Source of the DNA: Drosophila persimilis
Lineage: Eukaryota; Arthropoda; Insecta; Diptera; Drosophilidae
Reading direction: 5' to 3'
Assembly (NCBI RefSeq): GCF_003286085.1
Contig: NW_020825313.1
Location: forward strand, 2,170,001 to 2,234,000
DNA length: 64,000 nucleotides
The notes beneath the pieces were generated by a model. The model worked only from the letters and a program-made list of their open reading frames with translations. It did no database searches and had not been told where the DNA came from. Each line of letters opens with the position of its first letter. The stretch's first letter is position 1. Below, piece after piece: positions 9,289 through 19,628 of the stretch. Position numbers and translations under genes: made by a program.

Positions 9289-11000
9289 TGAGCGAGAGTG
9301 AGGCTAACGTTGACCGAAAATCCATCCGTGACGAAGCTAGAGTCGCCTATTCCCGAGACTGCAATCGATGATTTCATTTTTCGAAGCTGAAGTTGATTCG
9401 CGAAACGAGAAGGTATTAGATGCAACTGGGAGCCGGAATCCAGCAACGCTCGGCAGGGAACTAAAACTCCGGAACGATTTTTGACTAAGACCGTGGCCGT
9501 GGCAAGTAGAACAACACCATTCCTGAGATCTTGGGCAATAAGGGCAGACGAGGTAGCCGCTGAAGTAGAGGGCTCAGTGGTATGCTCAGACGGCGTAGAC
9601 TCAGACAGCGCAGACTGAGATGGAGTACACGGCGCTGATTTCCCTTGGACTGCGGTATCTTCAGGGCTACCAAAATGAAGGAGGGTATGGTGTCTACGCC
9701 CGCAGGTACGACAGTTGCTCGAGGTGCACTGAAGTAATCGATGCCCTGTTCTGAGACAATTTATACACAACGAAAGCCGCTTGGCTTCTTTATGGCGATT
9801 TGTGGGGGACAGCGCTTTAAACTTCTGACAGTGCTGGACCTCGCGAGCACCATCGTTGCACAGCGCGCAGCGTGCTACGGTTTGGTTCGTTGTAACCAAT
9901 GTGGACCTAAAATTATTATTCTTTCTACTTATGCTCAACGCATAGCTTGCCATAGAAAAGTCCATCGTCTCCAATGATCTGCATCGCTGCTCCAAGAACG
10001 AGGCCATAGATTCCCACGACGGAATTAAGTTGGCGAATGCGGGGTCGTTGAATCGTTCCTCCCACTTCTCTTGGCTCGCTGGATCCAGTTTTCGGAGAAG
10101 CTCCTGCACGATGATGCATCCTGCGATCTGCTCAGTTGTGCCCAAGCCCGGGAGTGAACGCATATGAGAATTCAACGTGTCTGAAAGCTCCCGAAACATG
10201 ACCACTAACCCAGGTTTCATAGCCTGGAGCGCCAAGATATCATTCATGTGTGCCTGAAAAACCAATCGCCGATTATTGAATCTGTTTTCGAACAAATCTA
10301 ATGCCACAGCATAATTGCCATCTGAGATTTCCAGCGACCGAACAGTCTCCAATGTCGAATCCCGCAGACATGAGCGCAAATGCTGGAGCTTTTCTATGTT
10401 TGTTAAGTCCGGATGGCTGTCGATGATGGTGGCAAACATTGAATAAAAGTCCGTCCAGTTCGCATACCCGCCGCTAAACGTCGGCAATTGTATAGGAGGC
10501 AGGGATGGTACTTGTCTACGGTGAGGTAGAAATTGCGAGCCGGCAAACTCAACCGTAGTGTTTCCTCCAGCCAAGGTAGAATGAAACGGCATGCGGCCGC
10601 TACTCTTAGCCATTTCCCTCATAATCGCCGCCTTCAGCGAGCTTGCAAGTGACTCAAAAATGTCACACAAACCACTGTGAATTTCGCTTCGATCCAGTTC
10701 CTCAAGCTCGCCGTGAAACATCTCAAATTTGCCGATCAAATTCTCGACTTGCTCTTGCTTTACCACGAGCATATAGTAGTCACAGTCCGACGACTCATTC
10801 TGCCAAGCGGTAGCTAACCTTTTTATTTTCTCGCATAATTCCGTTGACTTAAGCTTCAAAAAAGACACCCTGTTTTGCTCACTGGTCATTGGAATTTCGT
10901 TAGCAGCATTAATTTCTATGGTAGCAGCAGAGTTAGCAGGAAGACCAACGTCTCTAGCGGGAAGATGATCGCATAGAGTAACACGAGCAATACACGACAA
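9255..11000 (-). CDS. BEL-1 gag and protease, 581 codons
   Basis: Longest intact frame on this element. The likely true start is the internal Met at 10889 (MTSEQNRVSF), since the first 37 residues read like leader. A helical N-terminal region with charged residues comes first. The BEL/Pao Gag core follows (LPPIQLPTFSGGYANWTDFY, LQHLRSCLRDSTLETVRSLE, FENRFNNRRLVFQAHMNDIL), then cysteine knuckles CALCNDGAREVQHC, LCINCLRTGHRLLQC and NCRTCGRRHH. Next is a Ser/Thr-rich spacer, then protease with CRALLDSGSQLHLIP (catalytic DSG). The frame ends after WITQLSSLPF, before the rest of protease, so a frameshift lies near 9.26 kb. Gag itself looks intact. Confidence 0.85.
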   Translation of the reverse strand: MSCIARVTLCDHLPARDVGLPANSAATIEINAANEIPMTSEQNRVSFLKLKSTELCEKIKRLATAWQNESSDCDYYMLVVKQEQVENLIGKFEMFHGELEELDRSEIHSGLCDIFESLASSLKAAIMREMAKSSGRMPFHSTLAGGNTTVEFAGSQFLPHRRQVPSLPPIQLPTFSGGYANWTDFYSMFATIIDSHPDLTNIEKLQHLRSCLRDSTLETVRSLEISDGNYAVALDLFENRFNNRRLVFQAHMNDILALQAMKPGLVVMFRELSDTLNSHMRSLPGLGTTEQIAGCIIVQELLRKLDPASQEKWEERFNDPAFANLIPSWESMASFLEQRCRSLETMDFSMASYALSISRKNNNFRSTLVTTNQTVARCALCNDGAREVQHCQKFKALSPTNRHKEAKRLSLCINCLRTGHRLLQCTSSNCRTCGRRHHTLLHFGSPEDTAVQGKSAPCTPSQSALSESTPSEHTTEPSTSAATSSALIAQDLRNGVVLLATATVLVKNRSGVLVPCRALLDSGSQLHLIPSRFANQLQLRKMKSSIAVSGIGDSSFVTDGFSVNVSLTLAHWITQLSSLPF

Positions 11001-11243
11001 AAACCGAGCCCAGCAATCGAACAGCTATGTACGAACTGTATATAGAAACGTTTCTTGCGGGAAGATGACCGAAAAGAGAAGCGCAAGCCAACAGCTACGT
11101 GCACTACCGAATATGCAGGGGAGGCCGGTGTATATATGTATGGAAAACTTATGTGGTCGATGACACTGGTTGAGATGGCAATTAGTTTAGATCTTTGAAT
11201 GCTATATTAGTTTGTGATTGCACTGATAGATTATTTGTTGCAC

Positions 11244-11262
11244 AATCACGTCGGGGTCACCA
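11244..11262 (-). promoter_or_regulatory. BEL-1 primer-binding site, complementary to tRNA-Trp
   Basis: On the plus strand AATCACGTCGGGGTCACCA equals the 3' end of insect tRNA-Trp including CCA, so the element strand is complementary to it over 19 bases. It is separated from the LTR (11265) by two bases. The tRNA sequence is from memory. Confidence 0.8.
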
Positions 11263-11264
11263 AA

Positions 11265-11738
11265 TGTTAAGCTATTAAGCGTTTTTAATAACTGTTGCAA
11301 TTTTGCAGCTAATGAAAGTCGAGAGGTTGTATATAATTCACAATTTATTTGCATATGTAAACCAACTTATCGCGTATGTACATATGGGGAAGATTGGGCG
11401 AACGATTGATACGAGGATGTTAATCTAATAGCTGCGACGATTAGCTCAAGACTGACAATGCAAGGGCTGATGGGCCAAATTGCCGGGCCCTATGCAGCAA
11501 GCTTAGACGCGAGCGAGAGAGTAGGATAGGCCGAGAGCGTTAGAGCTGCTCGGGGACGCTGTTAAGCCGAGTACGAGAGATTGCGACATAAGGAGACGAA
11601 AGAATTCCGCTGCATGCGCATATGCGGTAGCAAATGATCTTTACAGTGGGGGCATTTTAAATGACAACCACAAAATGCATTTCCTTTGGGCCGCACCACT
11701 GGCAATAATTTACAATATTTAAGCTGCTTGACCCGACG
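11265..11738 (-). repeat. BEL-1 5' LTR
   Basis: 474 bp, TGTTAAGCTATTAAGCG to TTGACCCGACG on the plus strand. It is colinear with the 3' LTR without indels. It should hold the promoter and, on the minus strand, an AATAAA-like signal (ATAAATTG near 11341-11348). Confidence 0.9.
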
Positions 11739-11743
11739 CACAT

Positions 11744-11960
11744 TTTATTGCAAACATTCAAAAATACAATGTTTGTTTTCAACTGACCTCATTTGGCCAT
11801 TTTGCATTCGCCATGACGATTAACAAATCACAAGGCCAATCCTTGAAAGTATATGGTCTGAATCTGGAAAATCAATGTTTTTCCCATGGCCAATTATATG
11901 TGGCATGTTCACGGGTCGGAAGACCATCTTTGTTTTTTTTTTTTGCGCCTGATATGTTGT
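11744..11960 (+). pseudogene. Helitron protein, right of BEL-1: N-domain end fused to helicase C-terminus
   Basis: After the target duplication the plus strand reads [18 protein letters not shown], the direct continuation of the Helitron N-terminal domain interrupted at 5269. It then passes straight into [39 protein letters not shown] and PSLFVFAPD, the last motifs (V-VI) of the Pif1-like helicase. More than a thousand codons normally between them are missing, so the Helitron was already internally deleted, or became so here, with the junction near 11805. A T-run follows at 11932-11944, then the LOA sequence begins. Confidence 0.75.
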
Positions 11961-12738
11961 GTAGGTAAGGTTAACCAGTAGGTAGTGGCTGAGTTTCTCG
12001 TTGCGTTATTTGCACATGATTTTCGAGGTTCTGCAGGTGGTGGTGCTCCTCCACCTACTTTCGGTTTGTGATTTGGCCTGCTTTTCTAGATCGCTTTGCA
12101 GCTTTCTAAGGGAGACAGGCACGTTCTCGTTTCTCGTATTCGTCAGCCCGACGTCTTCATTGGCTAGTACGTCCGCCGTCTCGTTTCTTTCGATGCCCTG
12201 GAGGCTTGGAACCCAGTAGATCCGCAGTGACTTTGTCGTGCTTAGATTATCTAGTGCCTCCCTGCTTGCCAAGACACTTCTGGAACTAACCGCGGACGAT
12301 TTCATGGATCTTATCGCCGCTTAGCTGTCGACAAATAGGTTGACCGCATCGTGGGCTCTTGATAGAGCTGATGTCAAAAATATGCTGCCTGGAATATGCT
12401 GCATTGGTCCGGAAGCTTATATGACAGCCTCATCTCAGGGTCTGTACAATATAGGCCCACTCCTACTCCTTCGTCCATCTTGGAGCCGTCCGTATATATA
12501 TATTGAGGTGCTCAGTTTGGTCTGTACCGATTTTCCAGTCTTCAGGTCCCAAAGATGCGGTTGTTTTCACGTCGAGGCAAGTTTGAGGTGTCATGTAATC
12601 AGTTGATCTGGTCATTTCCCTGCCAATTGAACTATGTCCGTATCCATACCTTGTACCTCTTGGTAAAGAGAATGAGGTCCGTCTTGTCCGCGTTGATACT
12701 GAGTCCTACTTCTTCCGCCCACTCACGTATCTCCCTGA
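11960..12738 (-). pseudogene. LOA-type non-LTR element, end of RT and RNase H
   Basis: Minus strand from 12738 down reads LREIREWAEEVGLSINADKT and DLILFTKRYKV (end of RT thumb). Then come IYTDGSKM, GVGVGLYC and KLPDQCSIFQA (RNase H with the catalytic Asp), and in frame 12006-12305 SSRSVLASREALDNLSTTKS, RIYWVPSLQGIERNETADVL and ANEDVGL (final RNase H motif). RNase H after RT excludes the Jockey clade and fits the LOA/I/R1 group; the KTDLILFT-RYK motif favours LOA. Frameshifts are present. The upstream half of RT may be the piece at 18.0-18.9 kb, with the Jockey and CR1 sequences inserted between. Confidence 0.7.
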
Positions 12739-12767
12739 GTTTTTTTTTTTAATTTTAATTGGTTTAA
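12739..12767. repeat. T-run and AT-rich junction
   Basis: A run of eleven T at 12740-12750 followed by AT-rich bases lies between the LOA fragment and the CR1 tail. It could be the A-tail of a minus-strand non-LTR insertion, such as the Jockey element to the right, if the CR1 piece was inserted in its 3' end later. Confidence 0.4.
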
Positions 12768-13440
12768 TTACTCTAGTAGACTGCTATTATTAAACCTCCA
12801 ATCCTTAGTTAACCGTAGAAAAATGCTTGGTGTGATTTTTATGCACAACTTGATCAGGGGTGACATAGTCAGCCCTGATGTGCTGAGCCGCATAAATTTC
12901 ACGATTCCTATCAGACTTAATAGACATTTTACACCGTTGTTCCTTCCACTTTGTAGAACGAATTATTCCTTGCATGAACCGTTTAGGGTCTTATGCTCAG
13001 ATTATAATTCCCTCTACTATATTATATCCACCACTAATTCTCTTCCTCTTATTAAATTACTAATCCTTACACACCTTTCTAGTAATTAGTAACTGTAGTG
13101 GTATTTGTATTTTGATTGCATGCTTAGTTTCTTAGTAAGTTTAGTGCTAATTTTCCTCGAATGTTAGTCTAATAGCTATCTTTCTTGCATTTTCGCGTTC
13201 GGTTCGGCTACGCACCGCGCGTCATGCGGCAGCGCCCCTCGGTCGGTTGGGCGGGAGGAGGGCTGCGTTTTGCCTGGGATCCACGCGTAACAGCCTTCTG
13301 CTGGTTTCACACGGGCCACTTGACTGTGCAGTAACTGCATCGCCTCTTGAAAGATGCAGTCATTGCATGTCAACGTCCAAATATTAAGCGTTGACTCCGT
13401 ACATTGCATATATCGTATCTTACAACAAAGGTAAATAATA
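12768..13440 (+). mobile_element. CR1-type non-LTR element, 5'-truncated 3' end (copy i)
   Basis: The plus-strand frame runs YSSRLLLLNLQSLVNRRKML, GVIFMHNLIRGDIVSPDVLS, RINFTIPIRLNRH, LFLPLCRTNYSLHEPFRVLC and ends THLSSN-stop at 13089. The same C-terminus is encoded on the minus strand at 21277-21642, 33626-33934 and 41392-41700. The 3' UTR (13090-13440) is shared with these copies but holds an extra GC-rich block at about 13190-13285. The last-exon-like RT tail with L-Y-SRL---NL--L--RR is typical of CR1/Jockey-group proteins; Cr1a is the probable Drosophila relative. Confidence 0.75.
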
Positions 13441-13552
13441 TTAAGGAGACCAAACCTATTGCTTAATGCAAGAGGACTTCGAGAAATATAATATAGTATA
13501 ATATATAGTAATAATAAAAAAAAAATTAATATTATAATATTGCGAGGGAAAC

Positions 13553-16268
13553 TTATAGTTGGCCAAAAGTTTTGGCAAAGCCCAATCTCTTCAATCGCCT
13601 CGAAGGTCTGGCAGGTAGTAAACGTCTCGCGAGTTTACTTAGGTGTCTAATCAGCCTGTCACTGTATCTGCTGGTGTGCCTTCCAATCTGCTCCTCTACT
13701 GTACGCAGATTCAAGTCCCGATGTAGGGTGGAGCCTCGCACGTACCAGGGGCAGTTCGTTATTTGCCGCATGGCGCGATTCTGCAGGACCTGTATCCGTT
13801 TGTAGTTCGTTTTTGCAGCTATACCCCAAATCTATACGCCGTAGAGCCAGATCGGGGCTATATAAAGTTTATATATTATAAACTGCTCTTTTGGCTCTCA
13901 GTGACATGGTGCTTCTTCTGTTCATCAGCCACCGCAATTGCTGCATTCTTTGCCACATTTACGAGCCGTAGCTTTCAAGTGTGGTCCAAAAGTAAGACGC
14001 TTATCAAGGGTGATACCGAGATACTTTGCTTGCTCTGGTTGGTCCAAAGTTACGCCTTCATACTCTATGGGTAGGGTGTTGTCTATGAGCGCTTTCAGGG
14101 TGAAGCATGGATTGCTGGTCTTCAGTGGATTGACTTTTAGATTCCATCTCTTGCACCAAGCTGCCAAAGAGTGTAGGTACTCCTGGAGCCCATCTGCTGC
14201 TTCAAGGATGCATTTAGAGCTGTACAGCAGTGCTATATCGTCCGCGTAAGTAGCAAGTAGAGCCTTACGGGGAACCTCCATATGGTGCTCGCTTGGGGCG
14301 GGTAGATCTGCGGTATAAATTAAGTAGAGCAGCGGGCCAAGGACGCTGCCTTGTGGAACTCCAGCTCTCATTTGGCAGGGGGTTGAATAGGTGTTCTTGC
14401 ACCTGACCATAAACTGACGTCCTTCCAAGTATGATCGTAGGACTCCGTAGTATGGTGCTGGGAAGAGTTTTTTTAATTTTGCTCAGTAGGCCGATATGCC
14501 AAACTCTATCGAATGCTTGCTGCATATCAATGAAGACTGCATTGCAGTATTCTAGCTTATCGAAGGCCTGTAGGATGTGCCTTGCCAATCTATGGACTTG
14601 CTCCACTGTGCCGTGTCCCTCCCGAAAGCCAAACTGATGATCCGGCAAGATACGGCATTCTTTGATGATGCCACCAAGACGATTGGCAAGAAGCCTTTCC
14701 CAGACCTGAGATAAGGAAGACAAGAGACTTATTGGCCGATACGACTCAGGGTTTTCCTCCGGTTTTCCAGGCTTATGGATCATCAGGATTGTTGCTATCT
14801 TCCACTGCTTAGGGAAAAACTGCACCCTTAACATGGCGTTAAAAATGAGCGCTATGTAGAGTATCGCCCGTGTAGGTACTGCCTTCAGTGTGGAATTGCA
14901 CACTCTGTCAATGCCAGGAGCCTTCTTTCTCGGTAGGGACTTGATGACTTCTACAATCTCCTCAACCCTGACTAGTTTAATGGGTAAGGCCATTTGTAGA
15001 GGTGCTTGCGGACTATCTCGGGTCTCTCTGAACTGTGCCTCCGTGGCGAATTGGTAATGGGTGAACCTGTCCTCTAAATGATGTGCAAACGAATTGGCCT
15101 GCTCTTCTTCGTTTCTGGTAAGATCGCCGTTGGGACACCGGATAGGAACCTGCCTTAACGGTTGTCTCGTAAGAGATTTAGTGGTCTTCCAAAGCGAATA
15201 TCCAGCATCCACGGTGTAATCCATGGAAGCTAGCTTTTGTTCAAAGAAGTTGCTTCGAAGTTCTCTTAGTGTGTTTCGAAGTTGCTTGGCAGCCCGGTTC
15301 CATAGAATTCGGTGACATGGGTCTTGAGATCGGATTGCGCGTCTTCGAAGTCTCCTTTTTTGTGACAAAAGCTGTCTGGCCTCTCTTGTAAGAACTATTC
15401 CATAGGCGGCGCTTGTCGGTTGATGCGAAGGCGTTGAGGCAGCTGCGGCCATGTATATACTCTCTGTGATGTTATCCACAGCCATCTCGATGTCTTCCTC
15501 AGAGTTCGGTTGGATCGACCTCTCCAAATGTTGCCTAAAGGCGAGCAGATCAGTGTGCTTGGTGAATAGACGAGGGCTTGGATTTTCTATAATGCCATCT
15601 GTGTCAATGCTGATGACTAGGGCCAGATGGTCGGAGTCCAGATCCCAGCTCTGACTTATTGTTGCTCTTGAATCCGGAATACCATGATGCACTGCGAAGT
15701 CTATGCAGGACGGCGTGTGATTGAGTACATATGGATACCTGGTTGGTGATCCAGTTGCAAGGATCTTCGCGCCAGTGGCAGATATGGCTTCCGCTAGCTC
15801 TCGCCCCCTAGGGGAATTGTAAGTGTCCCCCCACAGCCAGTGTCGGGCATTCCAGTCACCACCAACCAAATACCTTTGCCCGCAAGCACGGAGTGCGTCG
15901 AACGAATGTCTTTCCTCAATCCTGACACTGGGAGGGCAGTAAAAGGCGCTGAACTCAACATCGCCCAGTCCTGTGGCTACTTTTACTGCTGACATTTGCA
16001 TGCTGCGTGTCTCAATGACCCTTTGTGGAAAATGGCGAAGCGAGGTCCTCACTAAAACCGCCACTCCACCAACGCTATTATTATTCCGCGATGGCTTGAA
16101 GGCTGGATAGAAGGAATATCCATGGATTTTTACAGCTACCCCTCTTTTAATCCTGATCTCCGTCAAAAGAAGAATGTCAACGCTGTTGTTGTGCGCGAAG
16201 TGCTCAACTTCATTTACTTTCCCTGAAATGCCGTTAGCATTCCAGATGAGAACCTTTAGTGGATTCAT
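13553..16268 (-). pseudogene. Jockey-clade ORF2: endonuclease and reverse transcriptase
   Basis: Starts MNPLKVLIWNANGISGKVNE (AP-endonuclease motif NANG), then LLLTEIRI, LVGGDWNARHWLWGD, SCIDFAVHHG and SWDLDSDHLALVIS, the complete EN signature. RT follows with KKAPGIDRVCNSTLKAVP, ESYRPISLLSSLSQVWERLL, DHQFGFREGHGTVEQVHRLA and MQQAFDRVWHIGLL, then GVPQGSVLGPLLYLIYTADL and ATYADDIALLYSS (YADD) in the next frame. The C-terminus (NCPWYVRGSTLHRDLNLRTV, ARRLLPARPSRRLKRLGF) ends at 13553. A frameshift at about 14.27-14.43 kb and another near 13.8-13.9 kb break the protein. The usual catalytic residues are present. ORF1 lies 77 bp upstream. Confidence 0.9.
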
Positions 16269-16344
16269 TGAGAGGCTGAAACGTTGTTCTGGAACTGCCG
16301 ATTAGATCCAGCCCATTGCTTAATCGTGTTGGCCAATTCAAAAA

Positions 16345-17995
16345 CTATTTTTCAAGTTTTTCAAGGCGTTGATTGGCTTGACTATTATGCTGCTGCTGTT
16401 GCTGTAGCCACGTAAGAAACTGCTGCTGTTGCTGCTGTTGGAGCTGTTGTTGCCATTGCTGAAATTGTGCCTGCTGGTGTTGCAGCAGCGCATGAACTTC
16501 ATATGAATTTTGTTGCTGATTACTCAATCCTTGTTGCTGAGATATCTGATGAAAACGACGCTGTGCAGGTCCATCTTTGCGAGGTATTGCATTTGAATTA
16601 CCTTTTGCTACGGCTGCATAGGAGGCTCCTGTATTACTTCTGGTTCCTGGCAAAGGTTGATGCTGGACAATATTTCGCTGGTGTTGCTGTATTATTGGTC
16701 TATTAGCCCCTTTTTTGTGGCTAGACTGCAAGGTAGGAAACTTTTGCCGATCTCCAGGGAGTGTGGCAGAGTAAGCATATGCCACTTGGTTGTTTAAGGG
16801 GACATGACTCGTCCGGTTTGTATTAATTGCCTTCTTTGCAGATCCCATTGATCGGCGTAGAAACTCCTGGTACCATTGACATCCTTTGTAACTGGCAATA
16901 TGGCTTCCAGAGCAGTGAATGCAGGTTGGCTGTGCGTCTAAGGGACGAGTGCATTGTGAGGTTTGGTGATTTTCACCACATCTGGCACAATTGGGATGTC
17001 GGCGGCAGTATTTAGCTGTGTGGCCATAACCCTGGCATCGACGACATTGTGCAATCTCTGTAGATTTTCTCATCTTTTCAATCCTTATTTTTTGACGGCA
17101 AAGGGTCCTGACTTGGTAAATTTCGTTAATTTTAACACAAGGCTTAATATTAATGAAGAAAATATTAAGTTTTTCGTCCTTGTTAGTCTTTGAGCTTGGA
17201 TTATGGATATGAAGGACCTCGAAGCCCAACATTTTTAACTCGGCGGTAATGTCATTGTTTAGGGTGCTATGATGTAGGTCTCTTACTAAAATTCTATTTG
17301 GCTTTTCAGTCTGCATTTGGTATGTGTGGAATTCTATTCCTATGGCATCCAAACAATCCACAATTGCTCTATAGGTATCACTGTCTTTTGGGAGGATTCT
17401 GACCGTTTCCCCTTGGTTAGCTTTGCTGACAATGTTATTCAGATTTACAACTTCCCTTATGAGATCAAATAGGTCATTTAAGTTGCTAATGTTGACTGTT
17501 TGTGGTGGTTTTGAGGGCCCTTAAGCTGATTACCAGAGCTCGCTGTTTCTCCTTGCAGACCCTGGTCTGTATTAACTGCGTCATGAAGTTGGTCATTTTT
17601 AGCGTCTGCATCTACAATCATCCGAACTTCCTCATCCTCACTATCACTTGGGATGTCCGTGTCAAGAGTGGCAAATCTGTTGTTGCAGTTTGCCTGTTTG
17701 CTTGTAGTGGAGGGCGAGCGCAGATCCCGGCCGCCGCTCCCTCGTTTTGGGTTACAAGTGGGTGACAAAGTCTGATTGTTTTTTCTTTTGCCCGATCTCC
17801 GTTTTTGGGCATCCAGCAATCGTTCGGCAGCAGCGCTGATTGTTTTTGCCTCTGGGCATATCGATATGGTGGGTTCTGGGGTCCTATCAGTTCTTAGTGC
17901 AGGGCAGATACTGCTTATTGTAGCAGTAGCCATGGTGTAGGTGGTGTTGCTGGTAGCACTAGTGAATGTTACTGTTGTTGTGATTTCTGTGCATG
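16345..17995 (-). pseudogene. Jockey-clade ORF1 (gag-like nucleic-acid-binding protein)
   Basis: N-terminal part in the frame 17995-17478 is low-complexity and basic (QKRRSGKRKNNQ, NNRFATLDTDIPSDSEDEEV). The C-terminal part in the frame 17361-16345 contains the PRE_C2HC-type region (LVRDLHHSTLNNDITAELKM, LGFEVLHIHNP) and three knuckles CRRCQGYGHTAKYC, CARCGENHQTSQC and CIHCSGSHIASYKGC. It ends in a glutamine-rich tail (WQQQLQQQQQQQFLTWLQQQ) coded by CTG/TTG repeats on the plus strand at 16390-16470. The frames differ, so there is a frameshift near 17.36-17.48 kb. The exact start is uncertain because the 5' end abuts LOA sequence. Confidence 0.85.
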
Positions 17996-18000
17996 CGTTC

Positions 18001-19099
18001 AGCCTCTGAACGGTACTCAGCACGAATCTCTCTTCACACAAGCATTCTCTCATGATCAGTCCGCTTATTTCTAAGCCGAGAGTCAGATACAATGTTAGTC
18101 GCTACCAGGCGATTTGTTATTGCTTTCGTAGCCACGTTGTTAAATGCTCCAGAGATGTCCACAAATACTCCCAGTGCATACTTTTTATTGTGAAGGGCTT
18201 TCTCAAGGGTAGCTACTACCGAGTGTAGTGCAGTCTCCACCAATTTCCCTTTGGTATAGGCATGCTGGTTGGTTCACATCAGTCCTCCTACCTCATTCTT
18301 GATGTATAAGTCCAGCAGCTTTTCTAGTGTTTTTAATATAAAGGAGGTAAGGCTTATCGGTCAATAGTCCTTGGGACTCGCATGGCTGCACTTTCCTGAC
18401 TTTAGGAGGAAGACAACTCTCGAGGTTCTCCATTGGAGAGGGGTGTAACCTGCACTTAGACACGCTGTGAATATTGCGAAAAGCCATGGGGTAATCGCCT
18501 CTTTGGTCACCTGCATCATAGCTGGGAATATCCCGTCAAGTCCTGGTGCTTTTGTGCCCGCAAAGGAGTCTATTGCCCAGTGGATTCGCTTAGTGGTTAA
18601 CAGATCTGTTGGGGGGTGTTGTTCCTCGGTTGCTAGGTCCTGGTACTTTTTGGCATCAGCGACCTCGGTGCAGCCAGGGAAATGCTCCACCATTAGTGCT
18701 GTTAGGGCTTCATCACTGCCCTCTGTCCACTGTCCGTCGTCTTGCTTTAATTGGTTTTGTATGGTAGGCTGCTTAGAGAGCAGCTTCCGAAGCGGTGTCT
18801 GGTACTTTCTCGATATTGGAGCAGAAGGTCCTCCACGAGTTCCGTTGTGCTTTACGTATTTCCTTCTTGTAGCTCCTGAGTAGGATTCTGTATTCCTCAT
18901 AGACGATCCCTTCGTTCGCTTGTTTGGCGATCTTAAAGAATTCCTTGAGGTTGTCCCTTTGAAGAGAGAGATCCCGGCTCCACCAGAGTGGCTTGGACCT
19001 CTTCTTCGTCCTCGAGGGTTTGCACGATGTGTGGTAGGCGTCCAGTAACGCGTTGGATAGGGTCTCTAGAGACTTCTCTATGTCCTCCGCGGATTTCAC
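18001..19099 (-). pseudogene. LOA-type RT N-terminal and middle part
   Basis: Pieces in three frames. 19099-18773 is the linker between EN and RT (KPLWWSRDLSLQRDNLKEFF, YRILLRSYKKEIRKAQRNSW). 18900-18361 has APLDGI-like TKAPGLDGIFPAMMQVTKEA and TPLQWRTSRVVFLLKSGKCS. 18243-18034 has ALHSVVATLEKALHNKKYAL and GVFVDISGAFNNVATKAI (RT motif A with the catalytic Asp). Frameshifts lie near 18.36, 18.25 and 18.05 kb. The spacing is normal for LOA/R1-type ORF2. Confidence 0.75.
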
Positions 19100-19179
19100 T
19101 GAGCCCGGACACGCGAGCTTCGAAGTAGATGTCTTTTTAAACTTTTCCCAGTTTGTATTCCGGGGATTTCTATAGACTG

Positions 19180-19620
19180 TTACCTTCGAAACAGTCTATC
19201 GTTGGATGAGGTCGGACCTACGAAGGTGTGCTCCTCCCCGACGTTTGCTATATATAGATTAGTTGCTAGTATAAAGTCTAAGAGTGACTCACCTCTGTCA
19301 TTGATGTCGGTGCTTCCCCACACATTGTGGTGGGCATTGGCGTCCGTCCCGATGACGAGTTGATGGTTTTTGGTGCCGGCTTCTGTCACCAGACTCCTGA
19401 GTTCGTCGGGTCGTGCGGGTCTTTCATATAGCAGGAAGCTACCAGACGGCGCTTTTCCTCACTTTCCAGCATCACAACCGTTTGGTCATCACAATCCAGG
19501 GCTCCTGGACTAGAGATATGTCGGCGAGCCCTTGCTCCAGGGCGATGAGGAGCTCCGCCGACGCTACCTTGCTTTTATGCAAGTTGAGCTGCAGCACACT
19601 CAGCATGGGTGGCTAGCTCC
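19180..19620 (-). pseudogene. LOA-type endonuclease domain
   Basis: From 19600 down the minus strand reads LNLHKSKVASAELLIALEQG, LADISLVQEPW (EN motif with catalytic Glu), then in another frame LVIGTDANAHHNVWGSTDIN (D-N motif), RGESLLDFILATNLYIANVG and EEHTFVGPTSSNDRLF. The final SDH motif is absent or decayed. At least two frame changes occur. Confidence 0.7.
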
Positions 19621-19628
19621 TTTGCACC

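Larger units (their letters stand above)
5270..11738 (-). mobile_element. BEL/Pao LTR retrotransposon BEL-1, nearly full length
   Basis: Minus-strand element of 6469 bp bounded by two 474-bp LTRs that start TGT and end ACA/ACG on the plus strand. Internal order from the 5' LTR is PBS (tRNA-Trp), gag, protease, RT with YVDD, RNase H, integrase with HHCC and D-D-E, C-terminal domain, polypurine tract (CGGGGGGAGTA next to the 3' LTR) and LTR. The LTRs differ at about 16-18 positions with no length change, roughly 96-97% identity by eye. Flanks CACGT (5265-5269) and CACAT (11739-11743) look like a 5-bp target duplication with one mismatch. It sits inside a Helitron gene. Stops and frameshifts in pol mean it cannot move by itself. 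Confidence 0.9.
13445..17995 (-). mobile_element. Jockey-clade non-LTR retrotransposon
   Basis: Minus-strand element with the canonical order gag-like ORF1 (17995-16345), a short spacer, then ORF2 with endonuclease and RT (16268-13553), without RNase H. It is inserted in a minus-strand LOA-type element, since LOA RT motifs reach about 18000 on the right side and resume at 12738 on the left. One frameshift in each ORF makes it inactive, though long stretches remain open. The 13445-13552 stretch is AT-rich 3' UTR. The A-tail was not located with certainty. Confidence 0.85.

Noticed and set aside
11244-11262. tRNA gene
   Set aside because: Only the 3' end of tRNA-Trp is present next to an LTR, so it is a primer-binding site.
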